A stretch of DNA of 64,000 nt, from contig NZ_CP159837.1 of assembly GCF_040564635.1 (NCBI RefSeq), positions 2,901,001 to 2,965,000 of the forward strand, read 5' to 3'. Shown here in pieces: positions 49,245 through 59,854 of the stretch. Both the position numbers and the translations under genes were made by a program. The DNA is from Planktothricoides raciborskii GIHE-MW2. GTDB lineage: Bacteria; Cyanobacteriota; Cyanobacteriia; Cyanobacteriales; Laspinemataceae. How positions within the stretch are numbered: the stretch's first letter is position 1; every line of letters begins with the position of its first letter. The notes beneath the pieces are model-generated. The model ran no database searches. It was not told the DNA's origin and worked only from the letters and a program-made list of their open reading frames with translations.

Positions 49245-51281
49245 TTGGTTAAATTTATGGACAAAAATAAAGATTCAAAAAACAGAAAAAAAGTTCAAAA
49301 AGAAAATATTACATATTTTAATAATCGAGTCAATAGACAACAAAAATATTCGGATTATACCACAGGCTCAAAAATAGCAAAAAATAGCAAAAATTCTAGG
49401 TATAAAAATATAATAATCTCATTAATCTCGTCAATGAGATTAGTATTAAATTTATTCAAAAAAACGTTCAAATACTCCGCAAATTATCACCGCCACCCAA
49501 TTAATCGCCATTCACAAAGGAATCGGGGCAATGCCGCCCGCCCGCGATCGCCACATCGCCGACAGTATCGGCAAAACTTGGCTAATTCCCGCGTCCGCCT
49601 ATTTATAGTCTGGGGCATTTTGCTGGCGGGGATGTTCGGTTTAATTCTCAAATTATATTTACTGCAAATCGTGCAAGCAGCGGATTTGCGGACGACAGCC
49701 CAGGAGCAACAATCTGTCAAAATTGAACCATTTGTCCCACGGCGAAAAATCTTGGATCGAAATGGCAACGTGATTGCCCTAGATCAACCGGCTTATCGTT
49801 TATTTGCTCACCCGGGATTATTTCAAGAATCTAAAACTGAAATTGCCGAAAAATTAGCCCCAATTTTGGAGCGATCGCCTGCCGAATTGTCCAATGAATT
49901 TAACCAAAAAGAAACCGGCATTTTAGTTAAAGATGACCTCACAGAAGTGGAGGCAAAGAAAATCAAACAGCTATTTTTAGATGGACTAGAACTTAGTCAA
50001 TATCAGCGGCGGTTTTATCCCCAAGAAAAACTATTTGCCGATGTCTTGGGCTATGTGGATTTAGAAGGGAAAGGCCAAGCCGGGGTAGAATATAGTCAAG
50101 AAAAACTATTAGATCGCTCCTTGTCCCGACAGACCCTCACCCGTTCTGGGGAAGCGTGGATTGCGGATCTCGTCCCCGACAATTTCCTGAAACTGGATGA
50201 TTTAACGATCGAACTAACCTTAGATAGTCGCCTGCAACGAGCGGTTCGGGAAGCTTTGGACAAAAAAATTAAAGAAACCAAAGCCAAACGGGGGACAGTA
50301 ATTGTCATGGATGCGGTTGATGGATCTTTGCTCTCTCTCGTGTGCGAACCAACTTACGATCCGAATCATTATTATAAATTTGCTCCAGAATTGTATAAAA
50401 ACTGGGCAATCACCGATTTATATGAACCGGGATCGACTTTTAAACCAATTGCCGTCGCGATCGCCCTAGAAGCGGGTGTAATTAAACCCGACAGTGTGTT
50501 CTACGACGAAGGACGAATCTATGTCGATGGCTGGCCGATTTCCAATGCTGACTATAATTACTCAGGGGGGAGAGGCACGATCGATATTAAAGAAATCTTG
50601 AAATATTCCAGTAATGTCGGCATGGTTCATATTGTGTCGCAGATGCGCCCCCGTGCCTTCTACCAGTGGTTAAAACGCTTAGGACTAGGAGAAACCGTCA
50701 CCGTTGACCTGCCCTTTGAAACCCCCAGCGACATCAGACCGGACTGGGAATTTATCGCCTCCCCGGTTCACCCAGCTACCACCGCCTTTGGTCAAGGGTT
50801 TGCCCTAGCGCCCATCCATCTAGCCCGATTACACGCCGCCTTAGCCAACGGGGGCTACTTAATCACCCCCCATGTCGTCCAAGGACTTTACGACAGTCAA
50901 GGCAACGCCAAATGGACATTAGACTTGCCCGAACCGCAGCAAATTTTTTCCGCTGATACGGCGGCCAGCGTAGTGAAAATGATGGAAAGTGTCATTCACG
51001 ACGAAGATGGCACCGGCAAACAAGCGGAAATTGCCAATTATCGCATTGCGGGCAAAACTGGCACCTCACAAAAAGTCACTGCGGATAGTGGGGGTTATTC
51101 AAATTACGCTAGAATCACCAGTTTTGTGGGCATTTTGCCAGCGGAAAATCCTCGCTATGTCGTCCTCGCGGTGATCGATGAACCAGAAGGTGGCTTTGGC
51201 GGAACCGTAGCCGCCCCAGTGGTGCGATCGGTCATGGAAGCCCTGATCGGCATTGAAGGAATTCCTCCTGCAACAAAATAA
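49245..51281 (+). CDS. ftsI: Peptidoglycan transpeptidase FtsI (PBP3, class B PBP)
   Basis: Up to 678 residues. A long basic, low-complexity cytoplasmic N-terminus (about 115 residues) is followed by one transmembrane helix (LFIVWGILLAGMFGLILKLY). Next come the dimerisation domain with RRKILDRNGNVIAL, and the transpeptidase domain with the active-site STFK near residue 397, SSN near 454 and KTGTSQK near 603. It cross-links septal peptidoglycan during division. The start is uncertain (ATGs at 49245 and 49257). The N-terminal region, rich in Lys, Asn and Arg, differs in composition from the rest. Confidence 0.94.
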   Translation: MVKFMDKNKDSKNRKKVQKENITYFNNRVNRQQKYSDYTTGSKIAKNSKNSRYKNIIISLISSMRLVLNLFKKTFKYSANYHRHPINRHSQRNRGNAARPRSPHRRQYRQNLANSRVRLFIVWGILLAGMFGLILKLYLLQIVQAADLRTTAQEQQSVKIEPFVPRRKILDRNGNVIALDQPAYRLFAHPGLFQESKTEIAEKLAPILERSPAELSNEFNQKETGILVKDDLTEVEAKKIKQLFLDGLELSQYQRRFYPQEKLFADVLGYVDLEGKGQAGVEYSQEKLLDRSLSRQTLTRSGEAWIADLVPDNFLKLDDLTIELTLDSRLQRAVREALDKKIKETKAKRGTVIVMDAVDGSLLSLVCEPTYDPNHYYKFAPELYKNWAITDLYEPGSTFKPIAVAIALEAGVIKPDSVFYDEGRIYVDGWPISNADYNYSGGRGTIDIKEILKYSSNVGMVHIVSQMRPRAFYQWLKRLGLGETVTVDLPFETPSDIRPDWEFIASPVHPATTAFGQGFALAPIHLARLHAALANGGYLITPHVVQGLYDSQGNAKWTLDLPEPQQIFSADTAASVVKMMESVIHDEDGTGKQAEIANYRIAGKTGTSQKVTADSGGYSNYARITSFVGILPAENPRYVVLAVIDEPEGGFGGTVAAPVVRSVMEALIGIEGIPPATK

Positions 51282-51309
51282 ACCCGATCGACTGATAGAT
51301 GGCCTTCTT

Positions 51310-51333
51310 AGGGGCGAACGGCCGTTCGCCCCT
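51310..51333. repeat. Perfect 24-bp palindrome
   Basis: AGGGGCGAACGG followed directly by its reverse complement, 29 bp after the ftsI stop codon. It belongs to the hairpin repeat class. Confidence 0.8.
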
Positions 51334-51389
51334 ACAATTTCTCTCCAAATTGCCCCTCTAGCAGCCGCTTGCCCATGCCTACAAGAAAC

Positions 51390-51430
51390 AACCGACATGA
51401 CACCTAAAAACAAGGGCGGTCATGTCGGTT
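51390..51430. terminator. Hairpin between convergent ftsI and hisD
   Basis: AACCGACATGAC at 51390-51401 pairs perfectly with GTCATGTCGGTT at 51419-51430. It lies between the two convergent genes and probably ends transcripts from one or both sides, although the T-run is short. Confidence 0.6.
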
Positions 51431-51469
51431 TGACGTTTCCATCGGATGATGGTTTATGTTCTGAATAAT

Positions 51470-52771
51470 TCAGTGTGATTTTTTCACTCTGAGTCTCACC
51501 GACTCCGCATGAGAAGGTAAACCTTCGGCAGTCGCAAGCAGGTCAATGGCGCTGGCTACTTTTTGCAAAGCCTGTGGGCTATACTGAATTAAACTGGAAC
51601 TTTTCATAAAAGTTTCCACCCCCAAGGGGGAAGCATAACGAGCCGCCCCGGAAGTTGGTAAGGTGTGATTTGGTCCAGCTAAATAGTCTCCCACCGCTTC
51701 CGGGGTGGAATTCCCCAGAAAAATTGCCCCCGCATGGCGAATGTGGGGCAGTAAATCCCACGGTTGAGCCACTTCGAGTTCCAAGTGTTCTGGAGCAAAT
51801 TGATTTGAGAGTTCAGCGGCAATTTCCAGGGACTCTACGACGATCGCCAAACCATAATGAGCGATCGCCTTTTCCGTTAGAGTCCGGCGCGGATGTTCTG
51901 CCAACTGGCGATCGACTTCCATTGCCACCTGTTTGGCCAAAATTTCATCGGTCGTAATCAAAATCGCCGCTGCCATCGGATCGTGTTCCGCTTGGGCCAA
52001 TAAATCGGCGGCCAAATGAGCGGGGTTAGCAAGGCTGTCTGCAATAATCAGCACTTCCGAAGGCCCAGCCAAGGAATCGATCCCCACCGTGCCATAGACT
52101 AGCTTTTTCGCCAACGTTACATAGATATTCCCCGGTCCTGTAATCACATCCACTTTAGGAATGGTTTCCGTCCCATAAGCCATCGCCGCGATCGCTTGCG
52201 CCCCGCCAACCCGATAGATTTCCGTAACCCCGGCTTCTTGGGCAGCCACCAACACCGCAGGAGCGATCCCTTGTGCTAGGCCTGGTGGAGTACAAATAAT
52301 AATTCTTGGCACCCCAGCCACTTTGGCTGGAATAGCATTCATCAGCACTGTACTCGGATACGCCGCACGACCCCCAGGGATATAAAGACCCGCCCGGTCT
52401 ACCGGGGTGTAACGTTTACCCAGAACCACTTCATCTTCGGCAAATTGTACCCAGGACTTTGGGGTACGCTCGCGATGAAATGCTTCGATTTTTTGCCGAG
52501 CCAAGCGAATGGCGTCTAGTAAGTCCTTATTAACCTGCTGATAAGCAGCATCCAGGTCAGATCCGCTTACTCGCAGGGAGTCAACATTTAAAGAAAGACC
52601 ATCAAACTGAGCAGTATAATTTAGGAGTGCCTGGTCACCTTCGTGCCTCACGGTCTGAAGGACATCTCTGACCATTGATTCTTTTTGAACCACTTGGTCA
52701 TCGTGGGTGCGTTCGCAGATCCGTGCGATTTCTGCGACTGCGTAGGTTCGCTGAGTAATGATTCGCAGCAT
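51470..52771 (-). CDS. hisD: Histidinol dehydrogenase
   Basis: 433 residues, the usual length. It oxidises histidinol to histidine in two NAD-dependent steps. Seen: YIPGGRAAYPSTVLMNAIPA, the zinc-binding LLAQAEHDP near residue 262, the catalytic FAPEHLE near residue 329 and the C-terminal GPNHTLPTSGAARYASPLGV. It is convergent with ftsI. The start at 52771 agrees with the family (MLRIITQ). Confidence 0.97.
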   Translation of the reverse strand: MLRIITQRTYAVAEIARICERTHDDQVVQKESMVRDVLQTVRHEGDQALLNYTAQFDGLSLNVDSLRVSGSDLDAAYQQVNKDLLDAIRLARQKIEAFHRERTPKSWVQFAEDEVVLGKRYTPVDRAGLYIPGGRAAYPSTVLMNAIPAKVAGVPRIIICTPPGLAQGIAPAVLVAAQEAGVTEIYRVGGAQAIAAMAYGTETIPKVDVITGPGNIYVTLAKKLVYGTVGIDSLAGPSEVLIIADSLANPAHLAADLLAQAEHDPMAAAILITTDEILAKQVAMEVDRQLAEHPRRTLTEKAIAHYGLAIVVESLEIAAELSNQFAPEHLELEVAQPWDLLPHIRHAGAIFLGNSTPEAVGDYLAGPNHTLPTSGAARYASPLGVETFMKSSSLIQYSPQALQKVASAIDLLATAEGLPSHAESVRLRVKKSH

Positions 52772-53280
52772 GGGGTTTGGAAGTTATCAAAAGTATGCGC
52801 CCATACGAGAACTCGTCTGGCATGACTCAGAGGGGCCGATCCCATGATGCTTATTTAGATTAAATAAGATAGGACTTGCGTTTTTATCCCTCTGACTAGC
52901 AAGTAAAAATGAGTGGCTCGCCTCGGGGGGAGCGAAGCATAAGCGGACAAGGTTACTCGTTATCTGCGAGAAATAAAAGCGCTTATGCTATCGCCCCTAC
53001 CTGTATCTAGCTTAACGTGGAATCTTGTTTACTGACTTGCCTTTTCTATAATCTTGACCCAGGGGAGGCCAATTTCTCTGGATCCTCAGAGAAACTTGCT
53101 GCTAGGGGCGACGAATAGAGGCGACGAGTTGATTCTTCCGAGGCTCATCCTCAAGTATCAAAGAGGCTGACCCAGGGTTCACTCAAGGTTAAAATCACCC
53201 CTGAAGTAACGGAGCGATCGCGATCGCCGATGTATTCCCGTGACTTCGCCGCCATCGATCAAGAAATTAGGACTCCAAAT
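52772..53280. other. Intergenic between hisD and rpsT
   Basis: No gene recognised. A GAGCGAAGCATAAGCGG...GCGCTTATGCTATCGCCCC element at about 52930-53000 belongs to the GCGAAGCAT hairpin class. The hisD promoter lies near the left end on the minus strand. Confidence 0.55.
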
Positions 53281-53310
53281 TTGTAAATCAGCCGACTTCA
53301 ATGCTACAAT
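53281..53310 (+). promoter_or_regulatory. Candidate sigma-70 promoter of rpsT
   Basis: TTGTAA at 53281-53286 and TACAAT at 53305-53310 are separated by 18 bp and lie about 58 bp upstream of the rpsT start. This fits a housekeeping promoter for the rpsT-tatD-rpo region. It is called by eye only. Confidence 0.5.
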
Positions 53311-53367
53311 GTGGAGTCTAGTATTTTGTATGTCTTTGAAGCGTAAAGAGTTTTATTAGAATCTGCT

Positions 53368-53667
53368 GTGGCCAATATTAAGTCTGCTGAAAAACGTATC
53401 CAAATCAACGAGCGCAACCGTTTGCGCAACAAATCCTATAAGTCGGCGGTCAAGACCCTGATCAAGAAATGCCTCGCGCAAATCAGCAAGTACGAAAAGA
53501 ATCGTAGCCCTGAAGTGCGACAAGAAGTCAGTGAGTCGATCAGTGCCGCTTATAGCAAGATTGATAAAGCCGTGAAAACCGGGGTGATTCACCGTAATAA
53601 TGGCGCTAGAAAAAAATCTCAGCTAGCAAGAGCACTCAAAAAGGTCGAAACTTTGGCGGCTGCATAA
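53368..53667 (+). CDS. rpsT: 30S ribosomal protein S20
   Basis: 99 residues from a GTG start at 53368 giving [28 protein letters not shown], a textbook S20 N-terminus. The protein is basic and helical and binds 16S rRNA during 30S assembly. It precedes tatD and rpoB as in many cyanobacteria. A small hairpin (ACAGAGA/TCTCTGT, 53700-53716) follows and may attenuate transcription. Confidence 0.98.
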   Translation: MANIKSAEKRIQINERNRLRNKSYKSAVKTLIKKCLAQISKYEKNRSPEVRQEVSESISAAYSKIDKAVKTGVIHRNNGARKKSQLARALKKVETLAAA

Positions 53668-53781
53668 GCGTGTGTGAATTCCTCCACTGCGAACAGGGGA
53701 CAGAGAAAGTCTCTGTACCCTGTCCTCTATATCGTGTATTGTAAACAAAGATAACCTTATTCTTAAAGCGACGCCAAGCAG

Positions 53782-54585
53782 ATGCAATTGATCGATACCC
53801 ACGTTCACATCAACTTTGATGTGTTCCAATCGGACATTCAGGCAGTGTGCGATCGCTGGCGTTCTGCTGGAGTGGCTCGTCTGATTCATTCATGTGTGAC
53901 CCCAGATGAATTTGCCAGCATTCAAGCCTTGGCGGATCGCTTTCCCGAATTGTATTTTGCCGTAGGATTACACCCCCTAGACGCTCACGAATGGCAGTCT
54001 GACACCCAGGATCGGATTCGCTATTTAGCGGCTTCGGATCCCAAAGTAGTGGCGATCGGTGAAATGGGTCTGGATTTTTACAAAGCTCAGAACCAAGATC
54101 ATCAAAAATTCGTCTTCACCAGCCAATTACAAATTGCCCAAGAACTAAATAAGCCAGTGATTATTCACTGTCGAGATGCCGCCCTAGTGATGGCAGAGCT
54201 ATTGCGAGACTTTTGGGAAAGTTCCGGGTCTGTGCGAGGGGTGATGCACTGTTGGGGCGGCACCCCAGAAGAAACCCAATGGTTTTTGGACTTGGGATTG
54301 TATGTAAGCATTAGTGGCATTGTCACTTTTAAAAATGCCCATCAGGTGCAAGCCTCGGCAAAGATGATCGCCTGCGATCGCCTCCTGATCGAAACCGATT
54401 GTCCTTTTCTGGCTCCAGTTCCCAAACGGGGAAAACGGAATGAACCTGCTTACGTTCGATATGTCGCTGAAGAAGTGGCGAGACTCAGGAATGTTACTTT
54501 AGAAACTTTAGCTGAACAAACTACCAAAAATGCAGAAGAATTGTTTGGACTCCGATCGTCGGCGAGTCAAGTTCCCGATAACTGA
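53782..54585 (+). CDS. tatD: TatD family metal-dependent hydrolase
   Basis: 267 residues, a TIM-barrel DNase-like hydrolase. Metal-binding motifs are clear: DTHVHIN at residues 5-11, [17 protein letters not shown] with the catalytic Glu, [16 protein letters not shown] and the final [19 protein letters not shown]. TatD proteins are 3'-5' exonucleases or D-tyrosyl-tRNA-type hydrolases linked to DNA quality control; the exact substrate is not known. The rpsT-tatD-rpoB order is conserved in cyanobacteria. Confidence 0.95.
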   Translation: MQLIDTHVHINFDVFQSDIQAVCDRWRSAGVARLIHSCVTPDEFASIQALADRFPELYFAVGLHPLDAHEWQSDTQDRIRYLAASDPKVVAIGEMGLDFYKAQNQDHQKFVFTSQLQIAQELNKPVIIHCRDAALVMAELLRDFWESSGSVRGVMHCWGGTPEETQWFLDLGLYVSISGIVTFKNAHQVQASAKMIACDRLLIETDCPFLAPVPKRGKRNEPAYVRYVAEEVARLRNVTLETLAEQTTKNAEELFGLRSSASQVPDN

Positions 54586-54960
54586 TTTTATGATAACAGC
54601 TAATTAAGACACTAATTAAACAATCGCCAACCATCAACCACCAACCATAACAGTTAGTCTTCCCCTAAGCCAGAACCTTTAAAAGTGTCTAGTTATTTGC
54701 TGGCTAAATAACCCAAAAAAGGTACTAATGAAAGAGATGCTAATGAAAGAGGAAATAGCAAAGAGGAAATAGCAAAGAGTATGGTTATGTTTATTCTCTC
54801 TCCTCTCTCCTAAGAAACTCTATCCTAAGAAACTCTCTCTCCTCTCTCCTAAGAAACTCTCTATTTGAGTTAAACGGATTTGCCAATCTGTCAATATCCG
54901 CTCATTGATTGGTAAATCTCTATAGAAGTCTACGATCGCACACCACAACCTGCACTCGAA
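54586..54960. repeat. Short tandem repeats upstream of rpoB
   Basis: AGAGGAAATAGCAA units at about 54748-54780 and four copies of CCTAAGAAACTCT at about 54809-54862. The rpoB leader and promoter must lie in the last part. No gene is seen. Confidence 0.7.
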
Positions 54961-54986
54961 TTTACTCTTGGAACGGTTCACTAATA

Positions 54987-57900
54987 ATGGATAATCAGAC
55001 CTACAGAACACCGGCATTCACGTTACCAGATTTGGTCGAAATCCAAAGAGCCAGCTTTCGGTGGTTTCTTGAAGTGGGACTCATAGAAGAACTAGAAAGT
55101 TTTTCCCCCATTGCGGACTATACGGGCAAGCTGGAACTTCATTTTATCGGCAAAAATTATAAACTGAAGCGCCCCAAATACGATGTAGATGAAGCAAAAC
55201 GCCGTGATGCCACCTACGCGGTACAAATGTATGTGCCAACTCGCTTAATTAACAAAGAAACAGGCGAGATTAAAGAGCAGGAAGTCTTCATCGGCGACCT
55301 GCCTTTAATGACTGAACGGGGCACGTTCATTATCAACGGAGCCGAACGGGTAATCGTCAATCAAATTGTGCGATCCCCTGGGGTTTACTACAAATCAGAA
55401 ACCGACAAAAATGGTCGGCGCTGCTACAACGCCAGCCTGATCCCCAACCGAGGGGCATGGCTGAAATTTGAGACGGATAAAAACGATATTGTCTGGGTGC
55501 GGATTGACAAAACTCGGAAACTGTCTGCCCATATTTTACTCAAAGCTTTGGGGCTGACGGATAACGAAATATTCGACACCATGCGTCACCCAGAGTATTA
55601 CCAAAAAACCATCGAAAAAGAAGGGCAATACACCGAAGATGAAGCCCTGATGGAACTCTATAAAAAGCTGCGTCCCGGTGAACCCCCCACGGTTTCTGGC
55701 GGTCAACAACTGCTCGACTCGCGCTTCTTCGACCCCAAGCGCTATGACTTGGGCAAAGTCGGTCGGTACAAGCTGAATCGCAAATTACGCCTATCCATAC
55801 CCGACAGCGTGCGCGTCCTGACACCCCAGGATATTCTCACCGCGATCGACTATCTGATTAACCTGGAATTTGACGTTGGTTCTACCGATGACATCGACCA
55901 CTTGGGCAACCGTCGTGTCCGCTCGGTTGGCGAACTGCTGCAAAACCAAGTCCGCGTGGGGCTGAATCGATTAGAACGGATTATCCGGGAACGGATGACC
56001 GTTTCTGACTCCGATGCCTTAACTCCTGCTTCCTTAGTCAACCCCAAACCCTTAGTCGCCGCGATTAAAGAATTCTTTGGCTCCTCCCAACTGTCGCAGT
56101 TTATGGACCAAACCAACCCTCTGGCGGAACTGACCCATAAACGGCGGCTGTCTGCCCTCGGCCCTGGCGGTTTGACTCGCGAACGGGCTGGCTTTGCCGT
56201 GCGGGATATTCACCCGTCTCACTATGGCCGGATTTGCCCCATTGAAACCCCAGAAGGACCAAACGCTGGACTGATTGGCTCCTTGGCCACCCATGCGCGG
56301 GTAAATGACTATGGCTTTATTGAAACGCCATTTTATCCAGTGAAAAATGGCCGAGTCGATCGCTCTCAAGCACCCATCTTTATGACCGCTGACGAAGAAG
56401 ACGATCGCCGCGTCGCCCCAGGGGATATTCCCATTGATGAAAATGGCTATATCCAAGGGGAAACCGTACCCGTGCGCTATCGCCAAGACTTCACCACCAC
56501 CACCCCGGAACAAGTGGACTATGTGGCCATTTCCCCGGTGCAAATCATCTCCGTGGCCACCTCCTTAATTCCCTTCCTAGAACATGACGACGCCAACCGC
56601 GCCCTCATGGGGTCTAATATGCAGCGCCAAGCGGTGCCCTTGCTCAAACCGGAACGCCCCCTAGTCGGCACCGGACTCGAAACCCAAGCCGCGCGGGACT
56701 CTGGCATGGTCATCGTCTCCCGCACCGATGGTATTGTTACTTATGTAGATGCGACTCAAATTCGGGTACAGCCTCTTCCTAAGATTGAAGTAAACACAGG
56801 CAAACCAAAACTAGATGAAGTTTTGGAAGCAACTTCTGAGTTACTTGGTCAAAAACTGGCTTGGATGGTGATGCAACAACTCACAATGTCCGCAGTTACT
56901 GCCAGTAGTGGAATAGCAGTATCTACTCTAACTACCATTGATCCAAAGTTGTTATCAAACATTGATACTACTTTCCCATCTTTGATGATTGATAATCTCA
57001 AAGAGCATTTACTGGGTTTAATTCCCAACAAATTTCTGAAAGAACAATTTACACAGGTAATTGATTGGCTTTTTGAGCAGATCAAAAAGTACATCAGTAA
57101 TCGCATTTATGAGGTGGTTAAATCTGTTGGAAATATCTTGCCACCAGGTTTGGCTCCAGCGGAAATAGAAATTGCTTTAGCTCGTTCTTTTGCTGCCTGG
57201 ATTTTGCTTCCAGCACTGAGTTCTATTGCTGGAGTTTTGAAGGATATACTTTCTACGCAAGTTTTTGACCAACTTGTAGAATTTACTTGGAAGGCTGTAG
57301 CAACTTTTCAACATGGAGGCTGGAAACTGCTTCAGCAAGTTCCTCAGCTAATCAATGACTTAGCGCAACTACTTGCATCAGTCACAGATAGCCTGATCAA
57401 AGGACAACTGCTGAAACCTGCCAATATCTCACCAATAGTTCAGCCACAATTAGCTGAGATTACCTACGAACTCCAGAAATATCAACGGTCTAACCAAGAT
57501 ACCTGCTTAAATCAACGGCCTCTGGTCTATGAAGGCGACCAAGTTGTGCGCGGCCAAGTGTTAGCCGATGGTTCCTCCACCGAAGGCGGCGAACTAGCTT
57601 TGGGTCAGAATATCCTCGTGGCTTATATGCCTTGGGAAGGCTACAACTACGAAGACGCCATCCTAATTAGCGAGCGCTTAGTCTATGACGATATGTACAC
57701 TTCCATTCACGTGGAAAAGTACGAGATTGAAGCCCGTCAGACCAAACTCGGCCCTGAAGAAATTACCCGCGAAATTCCTAACGTCGGGGAAGATGCCCTG
57801 CGGCAACTGGACGAAGGCGGCATTATTCGCATTGGCGCTTGGGTCGAATCCGGGGATATTTTAGTGGGTAAAGTCACCCCCAAAGGTGAATCAGACCAAC

Positions 57901-58958
57901 CCCCAGAAGAAAAACTACTGCGAGCCATCTTCGGGGAAAAAGCGCGGGATGTGCGGGATAACTCCCTGCGGGTGCCCAATGGGGAAAAAGGTCGCGTCGT
58001 CGATGTCCGGGTATTTACCCGCGAACAAGGGGACGAACTGCCCCCCGGCGCCAACATGGTGGTGCGGGTGTATGTCGCCCAAAAACGCAAGATTCAAGTG
58101 GGCGATAAAATGGCTGGACGCCACGGCAACAAAGGGATTATTTCCCGAATTTTGCCGGATGAAGATATGCCCTACTTGCCCGATGGCACCCCAGTAGATA
58201 TCGTCTTAAATCCTTTGGGTGTACCATCCCGGATGAATGTCGGCCAAATCTTTGAATGCTTGCTCGGTTGGGCTGGCCAAAATCTCAACGCTCGGTTTAA
58301 AGTCGTACCATTTGATGAAATGTACGGGGCGGAAATGTCCCGGAAGACTGTGCATGGCAAATTGCAAGAAGCTGCCAGTAAAAAAGGGAAAAATTGGGTT
58401 TACGACCCGGGAAACCCAGGCAAAATGGTGGTCTATGATGGCCGCACCGGAGAACCGTTTGATCGCCCCGTCACCGTGGGCAAAGCATATATGCTCAAGC
58501 TGGTGCATTTGGTGGATGACAAGATTCACGCTCGTTCCACCGGACCTTATTCTTTGGTGACACAACAACCCCTGGGTGGCAAAGCCCAACAAGGGGGTCA
58601 ACGGTTTGGAGAAATGGAAGTGTGGGCTTTGGAAGCTTTTGGGTCTGCTTATACCCTCCAAGAACTTCTGACGGTGAAATCCGATGATATGCAAGGTCGG
58701 AATGAAGCCCTGAATGCGATCGTCAAAGGTAAAGCAATTCCTCGCCCTGGCACTCCAGAATCTTTCAAAGTGTTAATGCGAGAACTGCAATCACTTTGTT
58801 TAGATGTGGCTGTGCATAAGGTTGACACATCAGATGATGGCACTTCCCGCGATGTGGAAGTCGATTTAATGGCCGATGTCAATCAGCGCCGCACCCCATC
58901 TCGTCCTACTTATGAGGCAATTTCTGCCACTTCTTTTGCGGAGGACGAGGAAGATTAA
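54987..58958 (+). CDS. rpoB: RNA polymerase beta subunit with a large in-frame insertion
   Basis: 1323 residues from ATG 54987 ([20 protein letters not shown]); frames opening earlier, at 54909, are non-conserved. Cyanobacterial RpoB is normally about 1100 residues. All usual regions are present, including [23 protein letters not shown], the rifampicin-region [47 protein letters not shown] and the C-terminal [18 protein letters not shown]. The excess is explained by about 231 extra codons at 56769-57461, which replace a short loop between YVDATQIRV and [18 protein letters not shown]. The flanks are perfectly conserved and the frame stays open, so the protein is probably functional with an extra domain. 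First gene of the rpoB-rpoC1-rpoC2 operon. Confidence 0.97.
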   Translation: MDNQTYRTPAFTLPDLVEIQRASFRWFLEVGLIEELESFSPIADYTGKLELHFIGKNYKLKRPKYDVDEAKRRDATYAVQMYVPTRLINKETGEIKEQEVFIGDLPLMTERGTFIINGAERVIVNQIVRSPGVYYKSETDKNGRRCYNASLIPNRGAWLKFETDKNDIVWVRIDKTRKLSAHILLKALGLTDNEIFDTMRHPEYYQKTIEKEGQYTEDEALMELYKKLRPGEPPTVSGGQQLLDSRFFDPKRYDLGKVGRYKLNRKLRLSIPDSVRVLTPQDILTAIDYLINLEFDVGSTDDIDHLGNRRVRSVGELLQNQVRVGLNRLERIIRERMTVSDSDALTPASLVNPKPLVAAIKEFFGSSQLSQFMDQTNPLAELTHKRRLSALGPGGLTRERAGFAVRDIHPSHYGRICPIETPEGPNAGLIGSLATHARVNDYGFIETPFYPVKNGRVDRSQAPIFMTADEEDDRRVAPGDIPIDENGYIQGETVPVRYRQDFTTTTPEQVDYVAISPVQIISVATSLIPFLEHDDANRALMGSNMQRQAVPLLKPERPLVGTGLETQAARDSGMVIVSRTDGIVTYVDATQIRVQPLPKIEVNTGKPKLDEVLEATSELLGQKLAWMVMQQLTMSAVTASSGIAVSTLTTIDPKLLSNIDTTFPSLMIDNLKEHLLGLIPNKFLKEQFTQVIDWLFEQIKKYISNRIYEVVKSVGNILPPGLAPAEIEIALARSFAAWILLPALSSIAGVLKDILSTQVFDQLVEFTWKAVATFQHGGWKLLQQVPQLINDLAQLLASVTDSLIKGQLLKPANISPIVQPQLAEITYELQKYQRSNQDTCLNQRPLVYEGDQVVRGQVLADGSSTEGGELALGQNILVAYMPWEGYNYEDAILISERLVYDDMYTSIHVEKYEIEARQTKLGPEEITREIPNVGEDALRQLDEGGIIRIGAWVESGDILVGKVTPKGESDQPPEEKLLRAIFGEKARDVRDNSLRVPNGEKGRVVDVRVFTREQGDELPPGANMVVRVYVAQKRKIQVGDKMAGRHGNKGIISRILPDEDMPYLPDGTPVDIVLNPLGVPSRMNVGQIFECLLGWAGQNLNARFKVVPFDEMYGAEMSRKTVHGKLQEAASKKGKNWVYDPGNPGKMVVYDGRTGEPFDRPVTVGKAYMLKLVHLVDDKIHARSTGPYSLVTQQPLGGKAQQGGQRFGEMEVWALEAFGSAYTLQELLTVKSDDMQGRNEALNAIVKGKAIPRPGTPESFKVLMRELQSLCLDVAVHKVDTSDDGTSRDVEVDLMADVNQRRTPSRPTYEAISATSFAEDEED
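56769..57461 (+). other. 231-codon insertion in rpoB of unknown origin
   Basis: The inserted segment starts [20 protein letters not shown] and ends [16 protein letters not shown]. It looks mostly helical, with amphipathic or hydrophobic stretches such as [20 protein letters not shown] and [20 protein letters not shown]. By eye it is more AT-rich than the surrounding rpoB and has no HIP1 site, suggesting separate origin. It has no Cys/Ser at the first position and no His-Asn at the end, and no endonuclease blocks, so it is not an intein. I do not recognise a family. Confidence 0.85.
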
Positions 58959-59050
58959 AAATTAGCTGTTGGTTGATTGTTGATTGTTGATTGTTGTTAG
59001 TTGGAAAGTTGGTGGGTAGGGATTCTTTGGTTGTTAGTTGTTAGTTGTTA
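58959..59050. repeat. Left arm of inverted-repeat rpoB-rpoC1 spacer
   Basis: TTGATTGTTGATTGTTG units, AGTTGGAAAGTTGG and TTGGTTGTTAGTTGTTAGTT run up to the first intron. The reverse complement of this pattern follows the second intron (60659-60809). Without the introns the spacer would be a long hairpin. Confidence 0.8.
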
Positions 59051-59854
59051 GTGCGATTCGTTCAGGCGGAAAGTCTAGGGATAAAACCCAAAACGTGCGT
59101 CTGGTGTAGGTTCTGACCTACATAACTCTGGGGGTGTACAGGATAGTCCTGTAGACAAAGATTCCCGGAGGGTTTTTCCTCCGAGGTCATAGACACCTCA
59201 CCCCACGGTAAAGATTCACTATCTTTACTCGTGAAGCGGGTAGGAAAGCTGATCATCCCTAAGCAGATGGGAAAAATCAGCAAGTCAAGCGCTCATGGGC
59301 AGCGAGAGCGAATTCCCGGCTTGAACCCTCTCCAAACAAAAGTAGCGAAACTGCTTGTTACGCTGCGTCCAAAATGGCATAGGGAAAGGTGACGAATTTA
59401 ACAAGTCAGTCACAAAGGAATCCCAGAAATACCTAGGGGGACAGGGAAGACCCTAAAAGCGCATTCAACCACCACTAGGGAACGAAGTAAACCCATATTT
59501 CTCTTACCAGTAATGGTAAGTAGCGATAGTGTGTAAGCGGATGAAATATTGGGAATGGGATGTGGCAAGAAAGCTCTTTTCCGCCGGTTTTGCCAGTGGA
59601 TATGCAGACGTGCCACGGCTGTGAAGTTAGCGATTATTAGTAAGTCCAAAGGACGCACAAAACCAGTCGCTTACGACATGGTGTGATTTTAAAGGGACAA
59701 AGGATGAACGCTATGCCAAACGGGAACGTTTAACGACTTCCCCATTAGGATGCTATTGGTTTAGCAAGCGCAGCTAGGAGCGGAGTGCCGCGAAAGTGGC
59801 ACGCTCCGTTCTGAATGGGAGGTGGGAGTTGTGAAGCTCCCATCGACCCCTACC
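59051..59854 (+). mobile_element. Group II intron copy 1 (ORF-less)
   Basis: A ribozyme-type intron of about 803 bp on the plus strand. The 5' end GTGCGATTCG fits the group II GUGYG rule. Domain V is visible at 59778-59811 as a 34-nt hairpin GAGCGGAGTGCC, GCGAAAGT, GGCACGCTCCGTTC. Domain VI follows (TGAATGGGAGG...CATCGACCCCTAC). There is no reverse-transcriptase gene, so splicing or mobility would need help from elsewhere. It is inserted at the tip of the palindromic spacer between rpoB and rpoC1 and directly abuts a second copy. Open frames on the minus strand here are artefacts. Confidence 0.9.

Noticed and set aside
56769-57461. Intein in rpoB
   Set aside because: No Cys/Ser at the first inserted residue, no terminal His-Asn followed by Cys/Ser/Thr, and no endonuclease blocks.
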